A stretch of DNA of 64,000 nucleotides. Source: Elymus sibiricus. Lineage: Eukaryota > Streptophyta > Magnoliopsida > Poales > Poaceae. Made by a program: the position numbers and the translations under genes. Every line of letters begins with the position of its first letter. Positions within the stretch are counted from its first letter, which is position 1. Shown piece after piece: positions 1 through 10,969 of this stretch. The notes beneath the pieces are model-generated. The model had not been told where the DNA came from, did no database searches, and saw nothing but the letters and a program-made list of their open reading frames with translations. The stretch is from NCBI GenBank assembly GCA_039707655.1, contig CM077667.1, forward strand, positions 154,794,642-154,858,641, in the 5' to 3' direction.

Positions 1-938
1 AAGGTGTTGCACAACCCCAACGCCGCGGGGAGGGTCGCAGAGTGGAACATCGAGCTGCAGGCCTTCGAGTTGGAGTTCAGCACAACCAGGGTCATCAAGG
101 GAGCAGCCCTGGCAGACTTCATGGCCGAGTGGACAGACGCTCCTGACCGAGGGCTGGATGAGGCCCAGTTCCTCACCCCCGGTGACGAGGCATCCGATGG
201 TTGGGTCATGCACTTCTATGGGGCCTTCGTGCGCCGGGGTGCGGGGGCAGGAGTTGTGCTCATCTCCCCGACCAGGGACAAGCTGTACAACGCCGTACAG
301 CTTTGCTTCCAGCATGGCGTGAAGGTCTCCAACAACATCGCGGAGTATGAGGGCTTGATCGCTGGCCTCAAGGCCACGGCGGCTTTGGGGGTTATGCACC
401 TCACCATCAAGGGCGACTCCCAGCTCCTCGTCAACATCTCCAACAAGGAGTATACGCCGAAGGACGAGCACATGGAGGCATACTTGGAAGAGGTACGTAA
501 AAGTGAAAAGTGTTTCCAGGGCTTGGAATTGCAGCACATTCCGTGCGGCGCGAACAAGGAGGCCGATGACATCGCCAAGAGGGCATCGTGTCGCGAGCCT
601 CAGGAGCCAGGCATCTTCGAGGAAAGGCTCTTCAAGCCGTCCGCGGCACCTCCAGTCGCGGACCAGGCGCCGATGCGTGAAGAGCTGAACCCAATGCCGC
701 CTCGGGAGCTCCAACTTGTGGCCCGGCCTCAGGAGCCCGACTGCTCCTGGCGCTAGAGCCTCAGGCCGACGACTGGACACAGGAGTTCAAGGCATACCTG
801 CTCCACGGTGCCCTACCAGGAAAGGAGGAAGACGCAGAGCGTGTGGTTCATCAGGCCACAACTTATTGTTTGCAGGACGACGAGCTATACCGCAGGCGTC
901 CGAATGGCGTCGCGCTGCGGTGCGTATCCGAAGAATAG
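1..938 (+). pseudogene. Gy-B pol: end of RT-linked RNase H, RNase H, start of integrase
   Basis: Open from the window edge to 756. The first ~45 codons match the tail of the RT/RNase H connection of plant gypsy pol. From about codon 65 comes an RNase H fold. Its later acidic residues are present: Glu in NIAEYEGL, Asp in IKGDSQLLV and Asp in NKEADDIA. The expected first catalytic Asp (usually FDG) reads FYG at about 220, so the enzyme is probably dead. A frameshift lies between about 720 and 741. The reading then continues in frame 3 from 741 through the pre-integrase linker (DDELYRRRPNG) to a TAG at 936-938. That TAG is part of the target duplication; the other copy reads CAG, so it is a C-to-T change. 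Pol resumes at 24884. Confidence 0.8.
934..938. repeat. Target site duplication of Gy-A, left copy (AATAG)
   Basis: Five bases flanking the 5' LTR of Gy-A. The right copy at 24884-24888 is AACAG, one transition different. Confidence 0.8.
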
Positions 939-1830
939 TGTCGGCGTTCTAGGAACGGAGGTACCCAGACCTGCCAGCCTATGGCCCAGGGCGCGGCCCA
1001 CTCCGCTGGCCAGTACGGCCCAGCGCGGCCTGACTCAAGACAAGGCCCTCGCGAGGACCCGAACTTGCGAGGGAGGCGGCACCAAGACCAGCAAGGAGTG
1101 GGCCTCCTCAGGCCCCCTCCGGAGTGGCGGAGATCTCTATGTAGAACCTAGCCTCAGGAGTCAAGGATGACGCAAGGAAGGACAGGCGGGCGCCAGTGCG
1201 CCAGGCGGTGCAGTTTCCCCTTTAGTGCAAGGGAAGCAAAGACGTACGCGGGTTCCCAAAGCGCCACCCAAAGGTTTCCATTCCGGTGCAACAAGACCAT
1301 GACCATGAGCCCTGCAGGACGGGTGTCATCACCGAGCCCACCTCTTCAACATCGACAACCACTTTGTAGGTGAAGACCACCTTTGGGCAGGGCGGGGGTG
1401 TACTCCTGCCCCCTTCGAATTTGGCCGCTGTGGGATCCCTTCCCGCCATTGCGATAAGGGAGGAGGACCCGGGCCGCTGCTATATATAGAAACTAGGTAG
1501 CACCGTAGAAGGGAGCGACGAGGGGAGATAACAGACAAGGCAGAGAGCCAAGAACACCACTCGAGCGCCCTCACGAGGCTACTCACCACTGTACTAGTTC
1601 ATCCACCACACCTCCTCGTGAGGCAATCCACCAAAGCAGGAGTAGGGTATTACGCTTCGCAGCGGTCCGAACCTGGGTAAATCATCGTGTGCATCTGCTT
1701 CCTTGTCATCGTGCGAGTTCGCCGTAGAAATCATCGAATAGGGAGCTGGGAAGGGCAAGGCCGCAGCGGATCTTCGCACACGCCCATGTGTTCGAACTTC
1801 TTTGGGTTTTGCGGAGCCCGAAACACGACA
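939..1830 (+). repeat. Gy-A 5' LTR
   Basis: Begins TGTCGGCGTTCT and ends ACACGACA. It aligns end to end with 23991-24883. By eye roughly 5% of sites differ, mostly transitions. A TATATATA box lies at 1481-1488, giving a likely transcript start near 1515. Confidence 0.9.
1481..1488 (+). promoter_or_regulatory. TATA box of Gy-A 5' LTR
   Basis: TATATATA preceded by a GC-rich run. The same box occurs in the 3' LTR near 24533. Confidence 0.6.
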
Positions 1831-1850
1831 TTTGGCGTGCCAGGCCGGGG
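1831..1850 (+). other. Candidate primer binding site of Gy-A
   Basis: The bases right after the 5' LTR (TTTGGCGTGCCAGG...) fill the PBS position and resemble the start of internal DNA in many plant gypsy elements. I could not assign a tRNA with certainty. Confidence 0.45.
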
Positions 1851-2798
1851 GCATGTCGGAACCCACGCGCAAGCCTCGCCTCGCCTCTGCTCGCCGCACT
1901 CATGGCAAAAAGGACGTCGAGCCTGTGCTGAGCAGCGGGCTGCCCGCGTCGCGCGGGCGGCACCGGCAGGCCTCGGCACCCCACGTCGTTCTGCCTCCCC
2001 GTCGGCGGGCGCCATCACCGGCCAGGCCCTCAACAGGCGCCGGGGGCTGCCGCCTTCACCAACCACACGGCACGCCCTTGTCGCCCCGGCCCTTCCCCGC
2101 ATCTGGGCAGCACCGCCGCCCTTCCAGGTCTGCCATGACCCGACGCACAGACATGTCACGCTCCTCGTGGCGCATGAGCAACAGCGCCACCACATTGCGC
2201 GCGGTCGCCGGAACGACTGGGCCAGGCGTGCCCCCAGGCGCGTCACCACCACCGGCGGGACCCAGGTGTATCTCAGTGGGGCTCGTGCCCATGAACTCGC
2301 TCAACCGACTGGCACAGCGCCTGGGTGGCACGGGCGCGCTCAGGACGTCCGCTGCGACCCGTGCTCGCTGGGGGCCTGGCCCGAGTCGCCGGGGATGCGG
2401 GAGCTGGCCGCAGGCACCGGCAGAGACCGGTGGGAGGTGCTAGCCGCATGAGAGGGGCATTGCCTCGCGCCCCTCAGCACGCCCACCAGGTCCATGGAGG
2501 AGGACCAGAGGCTCGACTGCGCCGGCGCCCGGGGGCTCGAGCAACTCTACGACGACCTTGTTGACGAGCGCCCGGGCCGCGACGGAAGCAGCGCCGGCTA
2601 CCACGGCGACAGGAGGCGCGTACGCGACCTCACGAGCGGCTCTCGTCCGGGCTGGTATGCACAGCCTCATGAGGGCGGCTTGCAGGGTTGGCCTCGCAAG
2701 GATGCCCGGCATAGGCAGCTTCGCGAGGCGCACCCGCTGGTAGGGGGCTGCCTTGAGCAGGCATCTGGGTCTGGGGACCGGGGGTCACTTGCCTGGGA
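1851..2798 (+). other. Gy-A GC-rich leader region, no recognisable gag
   Basis: GC-rich DNA with overlapping open frames on both strands (for example 1853-2443 plus, and frames between 1731 and 2331 minus). An ATG at 1853 follows the PBS closely and would be the natural gag start. Its product is a Pro/Arg/Ser-rich chain without a gag core or zinc knuckle that I recognise. I read this as decayed or rearranged gag DNA and do not assign a frame. Confidence 0.4.
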
Positions 2799-3417
2799 AC
2801 GGAGGGTGGAACACACGCCCATGTCCCTGGGTCGGATGGCCCCAGCTTGGAGACGGAGGGTGGAACACACGCCCATGTCTTCAGGCCAGATGATCCCAAC
2901 CTGGAGACGGAGGGTGGAACACACACCCATGTCTCCGGGGCGCGCGACGCCCGCTTGGAGACGGAGGGTGGAACATACGCCCATGTCTCCGGGTCGGGTT
3001 TCGTTTGATCACCAGCAGGCGATCACGTACTCGCCCATGTCCCCAGGCCCAGCTCGCCCAGCCTGGGGGCAGGGTCTCGAGTACTTGCGTGGGGACCCCG
3101 GGCGCCCCAGCGAGGCGTGCTGGGGCAGTGCCCAGGGTGCCAGCCTCGCACGCAATGGAAGGGCCCCACCGGGCCCGACCCACGGCGCAGGGGGTTGCGC
3201 CATCACCACGACGACGGCACCCGGCCACAGGCTCTGGGGTGCCCAAGGCCATCTCCCGTGGCGGGCATTCCCATCGGAGAGCGTGAGGGGCTCCCCCTAC
3301 GCTCGAGGGCCCATCCGGAGCCGACCCTACTTCGCCACGCCAAGCCTGGGGGCTGGGAGTGGGCTTCATGTCCGCGGGGCATGGAGCTCCCTGTACACCC
3401 CCAGGACCAACCTGTGA
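2494..3417 (+). CDS. Open frame with an 18-residue tandem repeat, function unknown
   Basis: A 307-codon frame inside Gy-A. Residues ~103-174 consist of four 18-residue repeats, consensus RRVEHTPMSxGRxxPAWR, from a 54-bp DNA repeat. Upstream is a charged Arg/Gly-rich stretch and downstream a Pro/Gly-rich one. There is no known domain. The repeat unit is a multiple of three, so it stays open in one frame, but high GC content also gives long shadow frames. Coding is therefore uncertain. It ends where the block shared with Gy-B begins (3413), in place of pol. Confidence 0.3.
   Translation: MEEDQRLDCAGARGLEQLYDDLVDERPGRDGSSAGYHGDRRRVRDLTSGSRPGWYAQPHEGGLQGWPRKDARHRQLREAHPLVGGCLEQASGSGDRGSLAWERRVEHTPMSLGRMAPAWRRRVEHTPMSSGQMIPTWRRRVEHTPMSPGRATPAWRRRVEHTPMSPGRVSFDHQQAITYSPMSPGPARPAWGQGLEYLRGDPGRPSEACWGSAQGASLARNGRAPPGPTHGAGGCAITTTTAPGHRLWGAQGHLPWRAFPSESVRGSPYARGPIRSRPYFATPSLGAGSGLHVRGAWSSLYTPRTNL
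2799..3014 (+). repeat. 54-bp direct tandem repeat, four copies
   Basis: Units start at 2799, 2853, 2907 and 2961, exactly 54 bp apart, each beginning ACGGAGGGTGGAACA and containing CGCCCATGTC. A fifth, much decayed unit seems to follow (CTCGCCCATGTCCCCAGG near 3030-3047). Confidence 0.9.
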
Positions 3418-4710
3418 CACTCTCACGTAATAATGAGTGGGCTGTATATGCCTGGAGCCCCCCCGAGTACGCGGAGGGGTTCCTTCCCACGCCCAAGTGG
3501 AAGCCCCATGCTCCGCGCTGGCGGACAACACTGCCCTCCAATGGCTATGCCCACGCAACGTGGATGCCCTATGCTCCACGCTGGGGGAAGACGAAGACGA
3601 AGACTACCCTAAGAGCCGGACGCGGCCGTTTCTTACTCCTTTTTGTATTCGAAGTTGCCGCCTTTGAGAATCCTTTTTATACTCGAACTTGCCGCCTTTT
3701 GGAATAGAATTTGGTGTTTTTTGCATTTTTCTTCTGGAGGGAAGGGATGTCGCTCTCTTTGATAACAATCCTCGTTTTGCGCCTCGCTTTCTTCGGGGCA
3801 AGCACTCGCCTGCTCCCCTCCCCCTTGCACCCCGCGAGCGGGGGCTGGGGGACGGTGCCCACACCTCGCCAAGGCCTTGGCGCCCGGGTCTTCGTGCGGT
3901 GCTCCCGAGAGGGTCAGCAGGCGCGTGCCGTTTTTCGCTCGCTCGGGACTCCATCCACGGCCCGACGCGCCATCTCGGAGCCTCGGGAGGCCCGCGCCTC
4001 CCGGGGCAGGAAACAAAATTTTTTGGGGAGCCGCTTGAGCATCAAGGGGGGCTCCTGAGCAATGCGCCTCAGGAGCCTTACCGGTCATATAGCCACTCGC
4101 CCCTTGATGTCATCCTGGTGATCCGGTCGGCATCAAGGGTGTCGAGGCCTCACCTCGTAGTTGCGTCCTGGTGATCCGGACGTACATTACGGTGGACGAG
4201 GAATGTGCTGGACTGGGACCTGCCGACGTAGAGCTGCTTGAGCGTCAAAGGGGGCTCCTGAGTAGCGCGCCTCAGGAGCCTTACCAGTCATATAGCCCCT
4301 CGCCCCTTTGATGCCGTCCTGGCGATCCGGTCGGCATCAAAGGTGTCGAGGCCTCACCCCGTAGTTGCGTCCTGGTGATCCGGATGCCCCTTACGGTGGT
4401 TGAGAAATGTGCGGGACTGGGGCCTGCAGACGCAGAGTGCCAAAAGGGGCTCCCAACTTGCCTCACTCATAAGAAGAAGAAACCCTCAGGACATCCGGAC
4501 GCCCCCCCCCCCCAAGTGCCATTGCTAAACCTCCCCGACGCAGAAGCCTACCACGAGCGTGTCAATCGGATTGGCAGGGACCCCGGGCAAGAGGAAGCGC
4601 GGCACAACACACCTCGTCATTCGGGAGCACATTCAAGGGTATTTTTTAAAATACATTAGAGTTGCCACTAGGCCACATGCATAACCCTGCCAGGTAAACA
4701 AGAAGGCTAC
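3413..4710 (+). other. Gy-A post-pol non-coding block, shared with Gy-B
   Basis: From TGACACTCTCACGTAATAAT at 3413 the sequence matches the DNA right after the integrase stop of Gy-B (from 25960). In Gy-A it directly follows the repeat region, marking the deletion join where pol should be. It holds a 203-bp tandem duplication (4033-4440) and a C12-type run near 4501-4512. No coding region is supported. Confidence 0.6.
4033..4440 (+). repeat. 203-bp tandem duplication with conserved hairpins
   Basis: Copies at 4033-4235 and 4236-4440 are alike throughout. Each has a perfect 10-bp inverted repeat: GGCTCCTGAG 4050-4059 with CTCAGGAGCC 4068-4077, and the same arms at 4253-4262 and 4271-4280. Loop bases differ between copies while the arms do not. 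Gy-B has a single related copy near 26545-26700 with an imperfect stem. Confidence 0.8.
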
Positions 4711-5856
4711 TCAAGGGGGGATGCAGTTGCCACCGCTCTCGTCATCACCACCACCGTCAGCTTCGTGCTCCCCGGCTCTAGCATGGCCCTCGGTTTCATC
4801 CGAAGAAAGCTCCGCTATCAAGTCCTCCACATGGTCCTCGACCCACTCGGCAAGGGCAACATGAGTCACTCCAGGTACGGGACCAAGCACCGCCTCGAAG
4901 TCAAAGTGCCGGTCGAAGCGCAGGAGGTAGTTGGAGACGCGCGAGGCTGCCTGCACAAGGGAATCACGGCGCTTCTCCTTCACAAGATCACTGATCTTCT
5001 CCGCGCCCCTCTCAAGGCACTCCACGACCCTGGAGAAGAAGCTCAGGTACCCGGCATCGTCGGGGACAAGGGGGCTCATGACGCTCTCACCACAAATGTC
5101 ACTCAAGGCCCGGTGGGCCCTCCTCTCGAGGGACTGGAACATCTTGGAGCGTGTGTGCTGAAGGCCGCAGGCCCGACTCGCCTCGTCCGAAGCCCTCTCC
5201 ACAAGGGAGGTCACTCCCTTCACCTGCTTGAAGAGGGAGGACAGCTCGGCCTCGGCAGCCGCTTGGGCCACCGTCGCGGCCTCTTGACGTCGTTTCGCCG
5301 CCGCTAACCTCCTCCTGAGGTCGTTCACCTCACCCCTCAACTGGTCGCGTCGCCTGCAGAAATGAGACTCCTGAAGCTTCATCTTGGCACGATAATCCTG
5401 GAGAAGGGAGCGCCGAACCTCTGCCACCTTGTCGTTGATCTCCTCTTGAGCCTGCGCCTCGCGAGTGGCGAGGGATTCCTCGGCAAGCGACACCTGGTGC
5501 TCCCTCACCTCCAGCCTCTCCTGCTCCAGGCTCTGCTCCAGCGCCTCCATCACCAACGCGTCTACAGGCACATGGGGGTTTGCACCAGCGGCAAGGAACT
5601 CGATTGCCGGGCCATCAAGTGTGGCACCCCGCGCCTGGATCTGCCTTTCAAGGGCGGCATTGAAGGCTTGAAGCTCCCCGAGGCATTCCTCGGAGGCCCT
5701 GCGCCGGCAGTCGGCTTCCTGAGCCTCAGCAAAGGCGCGCTCGCGAGACTCCACCGCCGCGGCAAGGGACTCCTCGGCCTCTGCACGGGCGCGCTCGCGA
5801 TGCAGGCGCCCGAAATTCACGACGACTTCAAGATGATGCCATTCCTGTGCGAGGCA
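4711..5856 (-). pseudogene. Gy-A antisense gene, C-terminal coiled-coil part
   Basis: Minus-strand frame open from the Sab-S insertion site to a stop at 4711. It encodes a long Glu/Arg/Ala-rich heptad region (roughly 250 residues, e.g. ARAEAEESLAAAVESRERAF) followed by a more globular ~90-residue end and an acidic tail. The ATG at 5820 is internal, because the frame is open upstream and continues without a shift at 12531 once Sab-S and one copy of its target duplication are removed. This is the 3' part of the gene starting at 23692. Its coiled-coil then C-terminal layout matches the antisense genes of Gy-C and Gy-D. Confidence 0.7.
5852..5856. repeat. Target site duplication of Sab-S, left copy (AGGCA)
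   Basis: Identical to 12531-12535. Confidence 0.9.
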
Positions 5857-7404
5857 TGATACGTCTCCAATGTATCTATAATTTTTGATTGTTCCATGCT
5901 ATTATATTATCTGTTTTGGATGTTTTATATGCATTAATATGCTATTTTATATTATTTTTGGGACTAACCTATTAATCTAGTGCCTAGTGCCAGTTTCTGT
6001 TTTTTCCTTGTTTTTGAGTATTGCAGATCAGGAATATTAAACGGAGTCCAAACGGAATAAAATCTTCGGAATGATTTTTCTTGGAACAGAAGAAACCTAC
6101 CAAGCTTGGAGACCAAGGAAGGAGAGCCGCCGTGTGGCCACAAGCCACAGGGGCGCGCCCAGGGGGGTAGGACGCGCCCCCTGGCTTGTGGGCCCACGGC
6201 AGCCCTCCTAACCCTACTCTTTGGCCTATAAATTCCCAAATATTCCCTGGATACCAAAGAGAGCCACGAAAATACTTTTCCGCTGCCAGGATCCTCTGTT
6301 CCCATGAGATCCCATCTGGGGACCTTTTCCGGTAATCTGCCGGAGGGGGATTTGATCACGGAGGGCATCTACATCAACTCCATTGCCCCACCGATGATGC
6401 GTGAGTAGTCCACCAAAGACCTTCGGGTCCATAGCTAGTAGCTAGATGGCTTCTTCTCTCTCTTTGCTCTTCAATACCATGTTCTTCATAATCTTCATGG
6501 AGATCTATCCGATGTAATACTCTTTTGCGGTGTGTTTGTCGAGATCCGATGAATTGTGGGTTTATGATCAGATTATCTATGAATATTATTTGAGTCTTTT
6601 CTGAATTCTTATATGCATGATTTCGTATCTTTGCAAGTCTCTTCGATTTATTGGTTTGGTTTGGCCAACTAGATTGGTAATTCTTGCAATGGGAGAAGTG
6701 CTTAGTTTTGGGTTCAATCTTGCGGTGTCCTCACCCAGTGACATAGTAGGGGTAGCGAGGCACGTATTGTATTGTTGCCATCGAGGATAAAAAGATGGGG
6801 TTTTCATCATATTGCTTGAATTTATCCCTCTACATCATGTCATCTTACCTAATGCGTTACTCTGTTCTTCATGAACTTAATACTCTAGATGCAGGCAGGA
6901 GTCGGTCGATGTGTGGAGTAATAGTAGTAGATGCAGAATCGTTTCGGTCTACTTGACACGGACGTGATGCCTATATGCATAATCATTGCCTTGGATATTT
7001 TCATAACTATGCGCTTTTCTATCAATTGCTCGACAGTAATTTGTTCACCCACCGTAATATTTGCCTTCATGAGAGAAGCATCTAGTGAAACCTATGGCCC
7101 CCGGGTCTATTTTCCATCTTATATTTTCAGATCTATTTACTTGTGTTTTTTACTTTCCGCAATCTTTTCCATCTATCTCTATCAGATCTCATCCGTGCAA
7201 GTAACCGTGAAGGGATTGACAACCCCTTTATAGCGTTGGGTGCAAGTGTTTGATTCTTTGTGTAGGTACATCTATTGGGGACTTGCTTGTATCTCCTACT
7301 GGATTGATACCTTGGTTCTCAACAACTGAGGGAAATACTTATCTACTTTGCTGCATCACCCTTTCCTCTTCAAGGGAAAACCAACGCATGCTCAAGAAGT
7401 AGCA
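5857..7404 (+). repeat. Sab-S 5' LTR
   Basis: TGATACGTCTCCAATG... to ...AAGAAGTAGCA. A TATA box CTATAAATT lies at 6227-6235, about 370 bp in, with the transcript start likely near 6260. Confidence 0.9.
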
Positions 7405-7415
7405 AGAAGGATTTC

Positions 7416-7433
7416 TGGCGTCATTGCCGGGGA
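7416..7433 (+). other. Sab-S primer binding site, tRNA-Asp type
   Basis: TGGCGTCATTGCCGGGGA matches the complement of the tRNA-Asp 3' end at 16 of 18 bases. The related element Ath-F has the perfect version at 29711. Confidence 0.75.
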
Positions 7434-7596
7434 GTTCTACATCAAGCCTACCAAGTACCCATCACAAACTCATCTCTTGCACTTACATTATTTGCCATTT
7501 GCCTCTTGTTTTCCTCTCCCCCACTTCTAAAATGATTTCTGAAAAGATTTGCCTTTTTATTCGCCCTTTTTCTTGACGGCTCTCTTGCGTGTTGCT

Positions 7597-8161
7597 ATGA
7601 CTAGCGTCACTACCCCCCTTTTGCCAGCAGACTTTGAAGTCTTATACTTCAAAAAAAAACAAGGGGAAAATCTGAAAGATGCCTGGGAAAGGCTGATGGG
7701 ATCCTATCATATTTACAACTTAAAAGGAGACGCAAAAGTTTTGCTTAAATTTTTTTTACATTGGGTTGGCTTTGCACCATAGAAAGCTTTTGGATTTTGC
7801 CTCAAAGGGTGATTTTATCGAACTAGATGCAAACACCGCTTATGAAATTTTGGAAGGGATTTTGGGGGTTCCCCCACAACAAAAAGATTTTGCCTTTTCA
7901 CAAGAGGGAGTTCAAATTCTCAACAAATTGGATGACTTACATAAGCACTCAGTTGAGATACAAAAATATCTCGAACCCCTCAAACATATTAATGGGAACC
8001 TCTGTCGTTTGAACACTTTGATTTCCCTTTGCAATAAGCGTTTGGATATTTTGGATCTTAAGATGGTTTCTTCTCCTGAAGATTTGGGGAAGCGGAAAGA
8101 GCCCCCCGGATTCGAGAAGGCCCTCACAAAAGTTGCCAAGACCAAAGATGACAATACCTAG
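7597..8161 (+). pseudogene. Sab-S gag fragment
   Basis: Two overlapping frames make one gag. 7597-~7770 has KQGENLKDAWERLMGSYHIYN, a typical Athila-type Retrotrans_gag core. ~7766-8161 continues with LHHRKLLDFASKGDF and ANTAYEILEGILGVPP. A one-base frameshift near 7770 separates them. The product would be only about 190 residues, ending in a charged segment without zinc knuckle, protease or RT. It follows the PBS by about 165 bp, the usual gag position. Confidence 0.7.
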
Positions 8162-8868
8162 ATCTATTGCATTTTGCCTAGCTAGGGGCGTTAAACAATA
8201 GCGCTTGTTGGGAGGCAACCCAATTTTATTTTTGCTTTCTGTTTTGGTGTGTTTTGCACATTATTACTTATGTAGTAATTGTGTTTTTATGTTTTTATTA
8301 GTGTGTGAGCCAAGTAAGACCTTTGGGATGGTCTACGGTGTTTGTTGATTTGATTTTTCTGAAAAAACAGAAACTTTTGCGCTCAGTCCAGGAATTTTCT
8401 AAATTCACTGGAACGTGATTTTGATCTGAAATTGTTACAAAAGATTTATATACAAATTTCTCTGGTTTTCCTAATTTTTCAGAATTTTTGGAGTTACATA
8501 ATTATTCAAAGTTTACAGATTGCTACAGACTGTTCTGTTTTTGACAGATTCTGTTTTCTTTGTGTTGTTTGCTTATTTTGATGAATCTATGGGTTGTATC
8601 GGAGGGTATGAACCATGGAGAAGTTAGAATACAGTAGGTATTACACAAATATAAATAAAGAATGAGTTTACAACAGTACCTAAAGTGGTGATTTATTTTT
8701 CATATACTAACGGATCTCACGAGTTTTCTGTTGAGTTTTGTGTTGTGAAGTTTTCAAGTTTTGGGTAAAGATTTGATGGACTATGGAATAAGGAGTGGCA
8801 AGAGCCTAAGCTTGGAGATGCCCAAGGCACCCCAAGCCATATTCAAGGATACCCAAAAGCCTAATCTT

Positions 8869-8892
8869 GGGGATGCCCCGGAAGGCATCCCC
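8869..8892 (+). other. Hairpin GGGGATGCC / GGCATCCCC
   Basis: Nine-base perfect inverted repeat with a six-base loop. The same arms are present in Ath-F at 31543-31567 with a seven-base loop of different sequence. Confidence 0.75.
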
Positions 8893-9073
8893 TCTTTCAT
8901 CTTCAATCCATCAGTAAATTTACTTGAGGCTATATTTTTATTCACCACATGATATGTGTTTTGCTTGGAGCGTCTTGTATGATATGAGTCTTTGCTTTTT
9001 AGTTTGCCACAATCATCCTTGCTGCACACATCTTTTTGAGAAGGACACGCTGAATCGTGAATTTATAAGAATA

Positions 9074-9211
9074 CTCTATGTGCTTCACTTATATCTTTTG
9101 AGCTAGGCAATTTTGCTCTAGTGCTTCACTTATATCTTTTTAGAGCATGGTGGTGTTATGTTTTATAGAAATAATTGAACTCTCATACCTCACTTATATT
9201 ATTTTGAGAGT
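9074..9211 (+). other. Stem-loop array with shared CTTCACTTA-type loops (Sab-S)
   Basis: Three units. Stems are CTC 9074-9076 with GAG 9100-9102 (weak), GCTCTA 9115-9120 with TAGAGC 9141-9146, and ACTCTCA 9179-9185 with TGAGAGT 9205-9211. Loops of 19-23 bases begin with TGCTTCACTTATAT or a near copy. Ath-F has five more at 31757-31984. Confidence 0.7.
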
Positions 9212-10969
9212 CCCTAAACAGCATGGTAATTGGATTAGGTTATGAATTTGGTCCTAATATAATAGGCATCCAAGAGGGATATAATAAAAACTTTCATATT
9301 AAGTGCATTGAATATGATGAGAAGTTTGATTTCGTGCATATAGTTTTGAGATGTAGAGATGGTAATATTAAGAGTTATGTTAGTAAGTAATTGTGGATTA
9401 GTAGAGATACTTGTGTTAAGGTTTGTGATTCCCGTAGCATGCACGTATGGTCAACCGTTATGTAATGAACTCGGAGCATGATTTGTTTAATGATTGTCAT
9501 CCTTTGTGTGATGGGTCGGGAGCGCGCGATGGTTTACTCCTACCAACCTCTCCCCTAGGGACATGCGTCTAACACTTTGCTTCGATGACTAATAGACTTT
9601 TGCAATAAGTATGTGAGTTCTTTATGACTAATGTGAGTCCATGGATTATACGCACTCTCACCCTTCCACCTTTGCTAGCCTCTCTAGTACCGCGCAACTT
9701 TCGCCGGTGCAATATACCCACCTTCCTCAAAACAGCCACCATATATTTTCCTCAAAACAGCCACCATACCTACCTATTATGGCATTTCCATAGCCATTCC
9801 GAGATATATTGTCTTGCAACTTCCACCGTTCCATTTATTATGACACGCACCATCATTGTCATATTGCTTTGCATGATCGTAAGATAGCTAGCATGATGTT
9901 TTTATGGCTTGTCCGTTTTTTGATGTCATTTGCTATGCTAGATCATTGCACATCCCGGTACACCGCCGGAGGCATTCATATAGAGTCATATGTTGTTCTA
10001 AGTTTCGAGTTGTAAGTAAATAAAAGTGTGATGATCATCATTATTAGAGCATTGTCCCATGAGAGGAAAGGATGATGGAAGCTATGATTCCCTCACTAGA
10101 TGGGATGAGTCTCCGGACTTTACAAAAAATAAAAGAGGCCAGCGAAGCCCAAAAAAATAAATAAAAGAGGCCAAAGATGCCCACCAAAAAAAAGAAAAAA
10201 AATGAATGAGAGAAAAGAGAGAAGGGACAATGCTACTATGCTTTTCCACACTTGTGCTTCGAGTAGCACCATGTTCTTCATGATAGAGAGTCTCCTATTT
10301 TGTCACTTTCATATACTAGTGGGAATTTTTAATTATATAACTTGGCTTGTATATTCCAATGATGGGCTTCCTCAAAGTGCCCTAGGTCTTCGTGAGCAAG
10401 CGAGTTGGATGCACACCCACTTAGTTTCTTTTTGAGCTTTCATACACTTATAGCTCTAGTGCATCCGTTGCATGGCAATCCCTACTCACTCACATTGATA
10501 TCTATTGATGGGCATCTCCATAGCCCATTGATAAGCTATCTTCTCCTTTTCCCTTGCACCTCCACCACATTCTATTCCACCCATAGTGCTATATCCATGG
10601 CTCACGCTCATGTATTGCGTGAGAGTTGAAAAATTTTGAGAACATAAAAGGGGTGAAACAATTGCTTGACTTGTCATCGGGGGTGTGTATGATTTAGATA
10701 CTTTGTGTGGGGAAGATGGAGCATAGCCAGACTATATGATATTGTAGGGATAACTTTCTTTAGCCATGGTATTTTGAAAGCTATGATTGCTTGTTAGTAT
10801 GCTTTAAGTATTATTGTCTTTATGTCAATATTAAGCTATGGTATTGAATTTTACAGATCTGAATATTCATGCCACAATAAAGAATATTACATGGATAAAT
10901 ATGTTAGGTAGCATTCCACATCAAAAATTCTGTTTTTATCATTTACCTACTCGAGGACGAGCAGGAATT

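Noticed and set aside
1687..2451. 254-codon plus frame across the Gy-A LTR end
   Set aside because: It spans the LTR/internal boundary and PBS and gives an Arg/Pro-rich chain typical of chance frames in GC-rich DNA.
5465..5859. Plus-strand frames over 4711-5856
   Set aside because: Mirror of the coiled-coil coding region on the minus strand.
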